Positions 34,153 to 45,944 of a stretch of 64,000 bases of DNA are shown one piece after another (positions within the stretch are counted from its first letter, which is position 1; every line of letters begins with the position of its first letter). The notes beneath the pieces were generated by a model. The model worked only from the letters and a program-made list of their open reading frames with translations, did not search any database and had not been told where the DNA came from. Both the position numbers and the translations under genes were made by a program. Source of the DNA: Owenia fusiformis (taxonomy: Eukaryota; Annelida; Polychaeta; Sabellida; Oweniidae); assembly GCA_903813345.2 (NCBI GenBank), contig CAIIXF020000011.1, forward strand, positions 31,612,166-31,676,165, given 5' to 3'.

Positions 34153-37100
34153 GTAAAGTACTTTATATATATGTGATGCTTTTCAAATAACATTATTCAA
34201 ATAGAGTTATTGTATTTTCTGCATATGTGTTAGTCTGGAAAAGATTCTTCGTGTTTTTCACTGGAAATCATCGTTTGAAAAGTTGAATATTTTCTGTCTG
34301 ACTTTGTTTCATTTCATACCTGACTGCACACCAGGTATGTTGGTTGTATTATGGTTTACTGAAAAGACGCTTCACATTGCTGCAATTTTACATTCCGGTC
34401 AAAGGGAGCTATTGAGATTTGATAACTATAGTTTTTTGATAGGCTTTAGAACCTTGCTATTTTCTGTCAACCTTTTCGGCATTTGGTGTGGGGTAACTTC
34501 GACACTTGTTGTTTATTTGCTCTAATTTCCGATCTAGGGGGAAGCATTTTTTTTCTCGCATGGATCGAGATCTCGCAAGATTTTAATTTTTCCAGAAATC
34601 AAACATGGCGGAAATCGGAAATTCTACTTCTAATAAGTAAGCGTCGAAGTTACCTTGTCATTTATGTCGACTTTACCCCACACGGCGACGTTACACCCCT
34701 TTGCCCTAGAACATGGGATACTTACTTCATTCGTTGGTCTGCAACGCATCTATTTTCAAAACAGTCTTATCAGCATCATACAGCCATGGACTTTGCTTCA
34801 GGTCCATAATACGGAAAAATATGCAAAGAGTAACATCATGGGCTTGGCGCTATTTTTATGAGTAGTACGCCACCAAGGGAACACAAGTTTAATGAAGTGA
34901 AAAACAAACATTCAGAAAATTTTGAAATTTGGAGTTCATTTGTAACCATGAACTACCGATGCAAACTATCACAATCAACTGACCATACAAATCAACTCAA
35001 ACATAAGTCATATGATAAGTGGGAATCAGGTATCGGGAATAGAGCCTACGTTAAGGTTTGTTTTCAAATTATAATTTAACAGTTCAACACTTGAAATTGA
35101 ATTTTAGTGTATAAAGTGGAACGTGAATTAACATATTAATTGTACATCTTTTTCACAACTGACATTGTTTGATACATCTTACATGTACTTTGGTATCTTC
35201 ATCTTCACTTATCATCTGTGTTTTGATACCATCATTATCATTATTTGTAACTGCTGCTGTTATTGTGCTAGCCTGTTGTCACATCTACCCTTTCCATCAG
35301 CTGAACTATTGTCCAACTCCATGTTCTTTTTATATTTTCTTAGGATAATCTCACCTCTCAGTGATAAGTGTGAGATTTTTACAAGTAATAAGCTTGAAAA
35401 GATTTAACTTAAAGTTAAAAACCATGAGAATTTACAATAGTTGTTTTACGTATCAAGTTTTATATTGTCATTGCATATTTACCATTGCAGTGCAAGGAGG
35501 TTTATTTGATTTACTATTATTATATTTGTTTGATCTGCTAAGTCAATATATGGCTCACTTCTGCAAATTCCGGTTTTAATAGGCATACAATTACATGTAC
35601 ATGAACTATTTTTCAATTAGGCCACAAACGTCATGCCATATGTATTAATGTCTGGGTTTTGAACATGAAAATTATTTTCAACATGAAAATTATTTTCAAT
35701 CATCGGTCGCTCTTGTTAAATATAGACTGTAAACTTCAAATTGTTGGCTGTAAATAGGTACATCCATGATCTATACACTGTTGTCTTCTTTCCAGGGGTT
35801 CAAATTAACATATAAGCTTACCAAGTTGTTAAAGTTAGAGTCTAAACTGGTATGATTATATGTGGTATATATACCTACAAAGAGGTATGGTTTGTCCTCA
35901 TTTCACTTTATAATATATTTTTCTACGTCAATGAATAATTATACAAAAACTATTTTAAATGTACATAAATTTATATTTGAAATGTTCTCTTATACATAGT
36001 TGACCACTAATGCTTAAATAGAGGAACATGTAGGATATGAATGACTTATAAGGAACCTCATATTTATCTGTTAAAAATATAACTCATTTGCCTTTTAGGG
36101 CAGTTTCAAAACTGAATGATTTGCCACAAATGTATTGATATTGAGTAGTATATTGTTGCGGCATTGCAGTATATTACTTCCAAGTTGTATTTCTGCTTCA
36201 TAAATTCATATACAGACGATTAATAGCGTATTTGAGCCAATATGTAATAAGCTAACCTCGTTAAAAAAATATTGATCAGAATATTGTTGAAGGATTGGAT
36301 GGTGGTTGGAGAGATTGGGAACCTGCAACAAATCAACATTCTCATTTTCACAATTCACACCAAAATTGGATAAAATATGCCAATTTTTCATGATTTTTCT
36401 CATTTTCAAGTGGGTGCAAATGGATTCTCAAGTGGGTACAAGCCTATTATCAAAATCTCAGGTGGGAGCTATGCCCAATTGCATCAATGATGGGAGATCA
36501 CTGATTTCATATATGGTATGCTTATGATTCAATTGATGACTTCATTTGTTTTGCTGTTTGTACACCTTTTTGAAAAGTACAATAAATTATTAAACCCCAT
36601 TGTACCATTGGCTGCTTGCCATATGGATTTTAAACTCTTGTTATGAAATACTTATTGATGTGTCATACAGAGAAACCCAAGAATTCATGAGACCACGAGC
36701 AACTCACAGCATGCATGATGTGTAGATGCTATCCATGTGTATCATAGTTCCGCTAATTACCTCTTTGTATTGACAGATAAGTTTTGTTTTTGCCTCAAGA
36801 TGACTAAAATTATGCAGATTGGCATTCTGAAAATGTCATGTCATGTCTAAACATATTGTGGTGCAATTGATAAATGTAGCCATGGGAATATAACAGGGAA
36901 AATGTTATATCAGTAAAAAGCAGAGATCTATTTGCCCAGAGTGGCAATATGATACCAGACTCATATAATGAATGGTCAAGTTTGAAGCTTATCCAGTCTC
37001 ATCTCAGTCAGATCGGAAAAAACGAGAATAACTTTGTGAGGTCTCAGAAAAAATAATGATAGAATAACTTACATTTTACATAAAAATGTTAAAGAGTTTG

Positions 37101-37890
37101 TTGAGCAAATTGGTTTCAATAATATTCCATCATGTTAAACATTCATATAGTGGTTATATTCATGGTATTATAAGGCAGAAAGGTTAATTTGTTTTGTTGA
37201 TAATCGTTGTATCATAAATATAATACAGTGAAACTTGTGTATGTGAACACCATTTATGTTCACCCCTGTTTTATGATCAGCATTCTGGGATTCATTATCT
37301 AATTGACTCCTAAGAGAAAAACCCCCAGTATTTGGATAAACTGAAATGTGAAGACACATTTAGCTTGTATACTGTTATTCACACATTACATGTTTAACTG
37401 TAAGCTTATCAAGCATCTGTTGAATGGAATTCATTCACATTGATATTCAATTTTATAGGTTCTGACATTGATATAGTTTCACATGCATATGCATTTATTA
37501 ATTTTCTAGAAATAAACTATATAGGTTTATGTTCTTAGCTTTGTTCTATTGTTCTTATCAAATATCAATCAACCCCCGATTGAAGTTCACCTCAATATCA
37601 TGATTTCGACAGGATCTTACTTTTTCAGTATTTTTTATTGCATCGATCACCATTTTATTGTGACAGCAGACATACGTGAAGCAGCGATAAATATACACTT
37701 TTGCATTATGAAATATTACTACATGTATATGTAGATGATTTACTCATTTTAGTTGAAAAATTCACCGTGCTTAAATTTGTTCTGTGTAGTTATGATGCTA
37801 AGTTTGTATTCTAATTAATTTGTTTTTATTTCATGTGTATTATTTGAGAATACATATTATTTATTGTGAGTAGTTAGTACTAACTTCTTG
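34153..37890. other. Non-coding, intron-like tract
   Basis: AT-rich sequence. Short open frames (34283-34525, 35165-35407 and others) lack codon structure, splice context or family resemblance. If the promoter at ~34.0 kb belongs to the Slp gene, this is its first intron. Confidence 0.4.
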
Positions 37891-37893
37891 TCT

Positions 37894-38060
37894 ACCTGAA
37901 TAGCTTAGTAGGATAGGTTTGTTACTCTTGTTCAAGAGGTTTGAGGTTCAACTCCTGGCTTAGTCAGCATTTGTTACTTATGAGAATGTAAGGGTACTTG
38001 GCGAGAGTCTGTATAGAATACAGTTGCGTGCATGTGAATGTTATATATTATTGTCTCTGA
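37894..38060 (+). mobile_element. tRNA-derived SINE
   Basis: A polymerase III A box TAGCTTAGTAGG (37901-37912) and B box GGTTCAACTCC (37945-37955) are spaced as in a tRNA. The acceptor stem does not pair, so this is not a functional tRNA. A tRNA-unrelated body (ggtacttggcgagagtc, acagttgcgtgc) follows to ~38060. Confidence 0.7.
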
Positions 38061-38108
38061 ATTTTTGTATGAAATATAGCTTTCTAAATACAATGTTATA
38101 TTGTTGTT

Positions 38109-38145
38109 ATGTCACCACCAAAAGTGGTGACATGTTGTTATAGTC
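38109..38145. repeat. Dispersed repeat, ATGTCACCACCAAAAGTGGT family
   Basis: A short palindromic head TGTCACCACCAAAAGTGGTG, followed by tgttatagtctycaac, recurs at 41251-41290 and 48251-48290; a weaker relative lies at ~39930-39955. It is probably a conserved end of a retroelement or MITE family. Copies are same-strand. Confidence 0.6.
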
Positions 38146-38214
38146 TTCAACTCTTTTAGCAAGACAGTTGTGTGAAGTTGTTATGTGCTCAACAATGTAA
38201 TTTTCTCTTGTGTT

Positions 38215-38312
38215 AGTCTAGCTACAGGCCCGTGTGACCCCCGCCCTCTCCACTTCAACAAGGTGTTAAGCCAAGTACAGGGGGGGGGGTCACAGAGGCT
38301 TTTAGCTAGACT
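38215..38312. mobile_element. Short MITE, AGTCTAGCTACAGGCC ends
   Basis: 98 bp with inverted ends AGTCTAGCT/AGCTAGACT and a G-run (9-10 G) facing a C-rich stretch. A related element is at 49296-49418. Confidence 0.65.
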
Positions 38313-38887
38313 ACTCTGGTGTCAGCTATCTTCCTCACCTGCTTAACAGTAAGGGGAGTAGTTAGGGAAGGGGCTGGGTCCAGAGACTTGATTCAGGACT
38401 AAGCGCAATGTTACTAATACTGAAAATCTTTATGCAAGAACAAAATGTACTTGCAAAGAGACCTTAACTCAGAAGCCTTATCTGAAGTGAAACCTATAGT
38501 TAGATAAGAAAACATACATATACTTGTAAGTTATTGACTTACTGACAGATATAGGCAGGTATGTACTTTTTTCATTATTTTTCAATAGATATCATATGAA
38601 GTAAAACACAGAATTGTGAAGTATAGTAGCATATCAAGACCATATGTAACATGTTATTATTGTGAAAATAATCAATTATTTCGAGTAGATAAGACATACA
38701 TATTGGCATTCAAACTGTATTTTAAAGGTGTTTTTATCTCTAGCTTGCCATTTGGTACTTGAAGTGATGTTTGTTTTGCTACTTACGAACATCATTATCT
38801 TTTAATTGCCTCTTATTTCAATGATTGTCTGCTTGTTTACACTTCATCTCATGTCCTAAGTCTGAGGCAGTCAAAAATCAAACCTAA

Positions 38888-39000
38888 TGCCTTGGTCACA
38901 TTTGCTGCGATTCATCGGCCGGCGCCTGGCCGATTGAGTATTTTGTTCAAAATTGAATGCATTTCTGAACACAATACTCAATCGGCCGGGTGCCGTAGTG
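38888..39000. repeat. Foldback repeat with CGGCCGATTGAGTA arms
   Basis: Inverted arms CCGGCGCCTGGCCGATTGAG (38930 region) and CTCAATCGGCCGGGTGCC (38978-38996) surround a ~50-bp loop. A related, longer foldback lies at 40801-41032. Confidence 0.65.
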
Positions 39001-39404
39001 AAAATCAGACAAAAAAAGGCATAAGTAAAGCATTGTTGGGACCATGGTGCAATAATATTAGATGCAAAGGGTTTGGATATTTTGGATTTTTGTGGTTTGC
39101 CTCACAATATGTGGCCTCTTATATTTTGATGACATTTATTTTGAAAAAAGAATATGGCTGAAACTCCCTTATTATTAATTAGAAAAGGCCAAAGGTTATT
39201 ATTATAACTTTTATTGACATATAGTATCATAACATGATTCCATTAGTCAGAACTATGTTAAACTACATATCTAAACTACTAAACACTAACTAAACTAAAA
39301 AATACAAAAATGCAGGTAAAACTAATTCATCTAAGAGTATAAAAGCTTTGTATCTAAACACACTCTACTATTTCTTCATTTCATTTTGATCAGCCTTGAT
39401 CAAA

Positions 39405-39575
39405 ATCAAAATTATTTTTTTTCCTGGTCCATGGGTTTTCCACTTCTTCCCATAGCTCAGGTAGCAGTGAAGCCAAATTCGGATTCTCATTATATCTTTC
39501 TGTTTTGCAATTTGTTATATCTTCATAGGCAGGGACTAATTGAAGAATGCTATTCTTAGTCTTGCTTCAATTTTA
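39405..39575 (-). pseudogene. Orphan coding-like fragment (unidentified)
   Basis: A minus-strand frame of 58 codons without ATG ends at TGA (plus 39389-39391 region). It reads like real protein: SILQLVPAYEDITNCK, then NENPNLASLLPELWEEVENP, then WTRKKNNFDFDQG. The composition (acidic, Pro/Trp-bearing, no low complexity) is unlike the other short frames nearby. I see no clean upstream splice acceptor and no neighbouring exon, so it may be a terminal exon of an unseen minus-strand gene, a retrocopy, or chance. Family unknown. Confidence 0.25.
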
Positions 39576-40800
39576 CAGCTACACCCCCCCCCAACTATTT
39601 CTCTATTTGAGAAGCTACTATATGTTGAAATATATATCTCTGATAAGAAGGAATGTTATGAACAGGATAAGTGGTACTTGGCAGGGAGGCTTCTGTTTTA
39701 ACCAAAGATATGAACTTTTGGTTAATTCACAACTCATGTAAACTTATGTTTTGCACATCTCCCTTGTTTTAAAGTGTTAATATGGTCATGTCTGTTTTAT
39801 ATCAATTCCATCTAAAGTGTGAAAACCTTGCAGAATCCTTGGTATTTGTATTTTATTTACTATAGGTGACTAAGTTACGATATGCCTATTAAATTTTTAA
39901 TTCGGTACTTTTCAGTTTTTATGTGTTATATTCCACCAAAAAACGGTGACATTGTTTTTGCCACCATTTTTGTAACTGTATCAGGTGTCAGGATCCATTA
40001 GTAACGATTGTTACACTTTTGCAGTGGTGACTAATTTTTAATGGTAATGATTTGTTTTGAATTTCAGTACATAGTAATGATGATATTTTTAATGGGTCAA
40101 CCATTCAATAATGTCAGTGTATATTTTTAAAATCAATATGTTTGTTACATTCTGCTCATACAGTACAATATACAATATGTATATAATAAACCTGGTCATG
40201 TTGATTGGAAGTGGGGTTTATTTTTAAGTCCAATTTTGAAATCATAAATACCAACCGAATACACATGGTTCAATCCATTATTTTGTAATGGGTGACTTAG
40301 CTAGTACATGTAATTGACTGGTCATGCAGTATACCTGTTAAAAACTTAATATTATACAGTATACTGTATATTAAAGGTAAGTCTACATTTACAGCTATAG
40401 GTTTTTTGGGGTCTTGTTATTGATAAAAACTGAAGTTTAATTGAAAGATTTATTTAAAGGAATTTAAAGGTGTTTGTACATATTTCATTCTGTATTGTAA
40501 AGAGTTCAATCTGGGCACTGAATAACTTACTAAATATAGGGTAAAAAGAGTTGTTAAATTGTAACACGCTTAGAAAGGCAAAAGCATGAACTTCCTTTTT
40601 TATTTGTTAACACTATTCAAATCTTTCATATAATGCATTAACATGTAAGCCATAGTGGCATACAACTTCAATGTTTACTCGTCATTCATTTTTTCTGTTC
40701 ATTTATCAAGTAAAATAGACTTTCTCTAAAAAATGAATGCTTTAAAAAAGTACCTGCAAAATAACACGTTGGTCAAATCCGTCAGTAATGCCTCAGTAAT

Positions 40801-41032
40801 GCCTAGGTCACATTTGCTTAGATTCATCGGCGGCGCCCGGCCGATTGCAGTGTTTTTTTCAAAATGGATTTCCACTTGCTTCAAATTGACCAAACATTTT
40901 TTTTAAATCATGAACAAGTTCTCAGGAGTTCACACCTGACTTAAATCTGAGATTTGACCTTTAATTTTAAACAAAATACTCAATCGCCCAGGCGCCGGCT
41001 GATGTATTGGAGCAAATGTGACTGTGACCTAA
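40801..41032. mobile_element. Foldback/MITE with TAGGTCACATTTGCT ends
   Basis: Left end ctaggtcacatttgcttaga plus GGCGCCCGGCCGATTG is inverted at the right as CAATCGCCCAGGCGCC plus gagcaaatgtgactgtgacc. Length ~232 bp, non-coding; same family as 38888-39000. Confidence 0.75.
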
Positions 41033-41868
41033 GCATAACATTTGATCTACGGCAACGCTATTGAGTCCATAGCTTCCCAAAATCAAGATAAGTATGCAGC
41101 ATAAAGGGATAAGCAGCATACAGGGATAAGCAGTACGATGTAGATTTTCTACAGTATATCAATTTTGAGAAGCTACAGCCATCATATAGCCGGCTATAGA
41201 GCAAAAGTGACTGAGGCTTTCCCTTTTAGCTAGCAGTACCAAAGAGTTTTATGTCACCACCCAAAGTGGTGATGTTATAGTCTCCAACTTTTCGTAGACA
41301 GTGTTCTATGGTTGGTGTTCGGCATTTGTTGTCCTGCATCTGTAACACATGGCAGGTAGTGACATTTGCATGTTAATGCCTTGTTTTAAGTTGGTATATA
41401 GTTTTAGGATTTGAGTTAGAGACAGAGTCCCTTTAAGGTGAATGTCTCACAATAATTAAATAATATCACCGGCCTTTCTAATACATAGAGACTAACATCA
41501 TTATTTAAAAAAATGCTGTAATGAGAAAATCGATGAAAACCTGGATTATGTTTGAATTAATTGATTTTTTCAATTCAGCTATTTGCATGATTTGTATCAC
41601 AAAGTGCTGGACTAATACCAGTTGATATATTTACTTTGTATTAACCTTGTAGCACAGTTATGCATACAGTAAAACCTGTCTAATCCGAACACCCATGGGA
41701 CCAGCCAAAAGCGTTCAAATTGGCAGGTGTTCTAATTTCGAGGATATTGTTGATGGGGGGGGGGGGATTTTCATTGTTCAGTCCACTATATTGAACACTT
41801 AACACGAAGTCAAAAACAATAAATTATGAGATAATTCTACAATAGGCCAATAGCCTATATGCTATGTT
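41033..41868. other. Non-coding stretch with a G homopolymer
   Basis: It includes the dispersed repeat at 41251-41290, a 13-base G run at ~41755-41767, and no supported exon. Confidence 0.4.
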
Positions 41869-41869
41869 T

Positions 41870-41971
41870 TATTTACATTTTGAACAATTTCATTATTTTA
41901 GTAAAAATAACTCATATTAATAAAATATGAGTTATTTTTACTAAAATAATGAAATTGTTCAAAATGTAAAT
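41870..41971. repeat. Near-perfect 50-bp-arm palindrome
   Basis: The left arm (ttatttacattttgaacaat through actcatatt, 41870-41919) is matched exactly in inverse at 41922-41971, with a loop of two or three bases. A transcript would form a ~50-bp hairpin. It is AT-rich and not obviously tied to another repeat in the window. Confidence 0.9.
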
Positions 41972-42177
41972 AATACAGCGTATTACAAAATTTTTGCCAA
42001 AATACTGTATATTAAATGTCATTCTGGTGTATTCTCAATGATTTACCATATTTCTTCTCTTAGCTGGTATACATGTTTTTACATCAGATTTTCTGTTGAT
42101 CATGCATCATATTTTGGTTTGGGGAATGAGCTTTTTAATATGAAAATCTTTTTATTTTTCATTTATCAATCAACATA

Positions 42178-43427
42178 CCTTTTGCATTTGTTTGACTTCA
42201 CTTCTTAAAAGAGAGCTTCGTCTTCACTCTTTTAAACTAATATAAACCTGTGAACTCACCGCGCCAATCAGTGTTCGTCGGCCAAATTTGACCGACGTTC
42301 TATATATGGTCATTCCTTCTGACGGCATTGTTGAGCCCAGAATTGACCAATGACATGCGCATATTTGATTAGAACGCATTTGGCGTATGTTTCATCAAGC
42401 GCGATGAATGGTGGAAGAAAGGCCAGCGCCAGAAAGGCCAGTGATTTATTACCGAAACTATCACCGGTACCCGTCGTGGGGGCGGGGCTACTAAACTGTA
42501 ATATGGTCTCTACTAGGCAGAGTGTAGTTTCAACTAGACTCTGCATGCAGGGTACAATCAACAAGTTATACATCTAAAGTCTTCTCGGTCCCTTTATGTC
42601 ATTATATGTCAAACTTTGAGTTCAGTATGATACATAATAAGAACAGCAATATATTCACTAACTGGGAATATCTGGCTAGGACTGAGCCTTTTAAGTGTGT
42701 CAATTTAGATGTTGTGTATATTAAAGATACAAATAATGACGGATGTTTCATGTTACTTAAGAAAGGGAAAACGGATTGTTTTTATAAAATCTCATGCCCA
42801 GCTTAAAAAATGTTTTTCATAAAGAATACACTGATATAGCAAGCAGGTTTTTCTATTTTTGGCGTGTCATAGGTCACAAATATCATTTGTCTGTCGATTC
42901 TGCAGAAAGCATTTCCTAATTAAAGTGGTAACCATCATGCTCTGTCAAAGTTTAGGTTGTTCCGACCTAGTCATGTCAAAATGCTCATTTGCCTCAGGAT
43001 GGAACTTAAAGTGTCAGTGTGCCCAATTTAAAATCATGTAAAAGAGAGCTTTGTTTACTACAATCCTCCAGGCTTCTGGTACCCTGCGCGTATAGTCTAG
43101 TTATATACTACCCTCTGCCTAGTATAGATGATATTACAGTAAGTAGCCCCGCCCCCACGGCTGATGCCCACGACAGCTCGGGTCATGAATTATTCCACAC
43201 CTACCACACTGACTGATTCTCAACCAATCAGCAAGCTGGAAGGAATACGTGCTAAATGCATGCACACTAATTGTGCGATTACGTCAGAGAAAATGACCAT
43301 ATAGAATGTCGTCCTTATTTCGATGACGAACTCTGATTAGCGCGGCGAGTTCAGAGATTTATTGTAAACTGAAAGAGTGAAGACGAAGCTCTCTTTTAAG
43401 AAGTGAAGTTGAATGAATGGAAAGGGT
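42178..43427. mobile_element. Intact 1.25-kb element with ~370-bp inverted repeats
   Basis: The left arm 42178-42550 and the right arm 43060-43427 are inverted copies. Shared landmarks are ACTTCACTTCTTAAAAGAGA, cgtcttcactctt, GGGGGCGGGGCTACT, ctaggcagag and gcagggtac. The outer TA/CCCTTTGCATTCG-type end is shared with the solo termini at 16974, 18915 and 31910. The ~500-bp interior has no transposase. Non-autonomous, probably Tc1/mariner-like (TA target). Confidence 0.82.
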
Positions 43428-45944
43428 GGGCTTCTGGGTATTATTCCAAAATTTTAAGAAGTGCAGAAATAAAATTGATCTAAGGAACATGCTACAAATA
43501 TGCTGGAAAATGTTTCTGGTTTATTTGTGAAGATTAATGTTAAATTTAAAACCACATACTGCCACTTTAAGATGACTAACTGCTTGTCAGAGGGTATTTA
43601 CTATAATCACAGGGCCATAATTTTGTTAGAACGACTACAATAGAAAATTACGGTCTTGATGTATCTTTCAGGATTGTAACATGGATATAAGATTCACTTA
43701 GGGTCCCATTCAATTTCGTATATTGAGTTACTGCCACAATAGGACTGAATAGGAACAAATCTTCCAGAAATCATTTATTTATTTGTCTCTCAGTTAATAT
43801 TGAAACACTGAGTGAAATCTTGTGCTAAGGGCTGGTGTACAGCAGAAAATAGCTGTAATTAAAGACCTATTAACTCCCTATTTTTGAAAAAGAGTGAAGC
43901 AGAAGGTTGCAGGGTCTCGTTGCAAGACTAAAAAGTAAGAAAATTATGGAGGATATAACACTAAAATAAAGTTATTACTAAAATACACATATATTTTGTC
44001 CCTAAAATGGTTCAATTTTGCCTTCTTTGTTATATGAATTTCATCCTGCTTGCAGCGAGAAGACGGACCGGTTCGGGGCAATCTGCTTGCAGCGAGAAGA
44101 CGGACCGGTTCGGGGCAATAGCTGATGAAATTCTTTGTCACAAAGTTTGGCATTTTTTATAAAATCAAACGCGCGTCATTGAAACTCACAAGATGTAAAT
44201 AGCATGTCATTTACATCATACCTTGATGGGGAAAAATATATCTTATATGTTAGAAGTACTAAATAAAAGTTATCGTGAAAATGAGACAGTCGTTCTCGAG
44301 AGAAAAGAGCATAAATGCGCATTTAGAGAGTTTTGGTCCGTTTAAAAATCTGTAAAAAATTGGGGTACTTGAAAGCATCGGGAGGCATCATATATTTCAA
44401 ATTAGACACGAGGAAGTCAATATTGAGCAAGTTATGGCTATTTTAAATTCAAATAAAACGGTTAACCCGTACCGGTCCAGCTTTTGACCCGTACCGGTCA
44501 ATTTTCGTTAGCTGCGTATACCAAGGGTGGTTATATTTTCATGTATATAATTTTACAGTCATCAGAGGTCTTAGAACATAGCATATATGTAATATGTATG
44601 GAGTGAACAAGAATTTATAAACCTGATAATGCAATTAAAGCACATATAGGATTTATAAAATGTTTCACAATATTGAGTTATACTAATATATAATACCTCA
44701 CATGGAATTCATAATAAATGTTTACCATTCTTGTTACGTAACAGTTTTTACGCTCAGCTTAATATAAATCTTTGATATAAACATAAGATCTCGTTAAAAT
44801 GTTTATGTTAATATCCTGTGATTTCGTTAAATCTATTTATTCATAAACATTTATTGGGACCTAACAATGGGAACATATGTTTTACCATTTCTAGTTTTAT
44901 TATAGCCTTTTGACATCCATATTGTTGGATCAATGCAAACACATATGGTACCTCTGAAAGGTGTTAAACTTGTTAGATGCTCACTTACAGAGGTCCATTT
45001 AACATTGAGTCAGTTGGTCTTGAGACTGAAAAGTGTTCCACTAACAGAGGCGTTCCACTTTACAGGTTTCACTGTACTTTAATTTTTTTGTTTTGTTTTT
45101 GTTATTTCAGTGAGGCTGTCTCCCAGTTGTCTCAGGCTGAATATACCCCACCTACAATCACTCGGGGAACAATAGAAACCTTAAAGATAGACAAAAGAAA
45201 CTTACTCATGGAAAATAGAAACTTTTTATAGAAAGTTTTGACAACTTCATCTCAAATGATTGAACTTTCATCCAAACGATAGAAACCCTATATATGGACA
45301 TATAAGAAGCTGCTGTCTTAGTAGATATAAACAGCATAGGAAAAGTTAATATATTGGAAACATAACATTGCACTTAACATTGAGTTCAGCCCATATATTC
45401 TCATTTTCACTACCAGCATGTGAGAAAAAGTTATTAAATCAAATAGAGCTGGTCTAGTTAATCCATACACGGATACATATGCATATGTACATACGAGTAT
45501 ATAGTGAAATGTCCACAGTTTTGGACTTGTGCCTTAGGATCTTTGGATTAACATTTATTTGAAGTATGTCATCTTTCAAAAGCCATGTATATGTAATGTA
45601 ACCTACATACTTACATACATAAAGTAAAGAAGTGTTATAGGATGAACATACAGCCTTCAATATATGATGTGAAATGCATATGTAGAAATTCAGGATTAAG
45701 TGATTGGATGTTTTGATGTCAAGCGGTATCTATAGCAATAATACAATTTGCAAAAAAGTCTTCCTGTTTTGTATCGTGCCTCCCGGAACACCTGTCTTCC
45801 AGATAGTGAAATACTCCTTGGACCAGCATTATTTTACCAATTTATACAACCAACGCAAATCTTATGCAACACTACAACTGGAGATGTGTGTACTCTAAAT
45901 GAGTCATGAATACAAGATATAATTAATAAACAAAAAGACGTAAA
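43428..45944. other. Non-coding tract before the Slp coding exon 1
   Basis: It includes a perfect 37-bp direct duplication at 44048-44120 (cttgcagcgagaagacggac core) and two nearby cccgtaccggtc words (44466-44505). An acceptor-like ttgttatttcag at ~45100-45110 might mark a 5'UTR exon. No coding exon is supported. Confidence 0.45.
44048..44120. repeat. Tandem duplication of a 37-bp GC-rich unit
   Basis: Two head-to-tail copies of a unit containing GCAGCGAGAAGACGGACCGG differ by at most one or two bases. It is markedly richer in GC than its surroundings. Confidence 0.85.

Noticed and set aside
37894-37970. Functional tRNA gene
   Set aside because: A and B boxes are present, but the 5' and 3' ends do not pair as an acceptor stem and the T stem is imperfect, so it is a SINE head.
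45105-45231. Coding exon reading EAVSQLSQAEYTPP after an acceptor-like ttgttatttcag
   Set aside because: No compatible donor follows and the frame stops at once; at best a 5'UTR exon.
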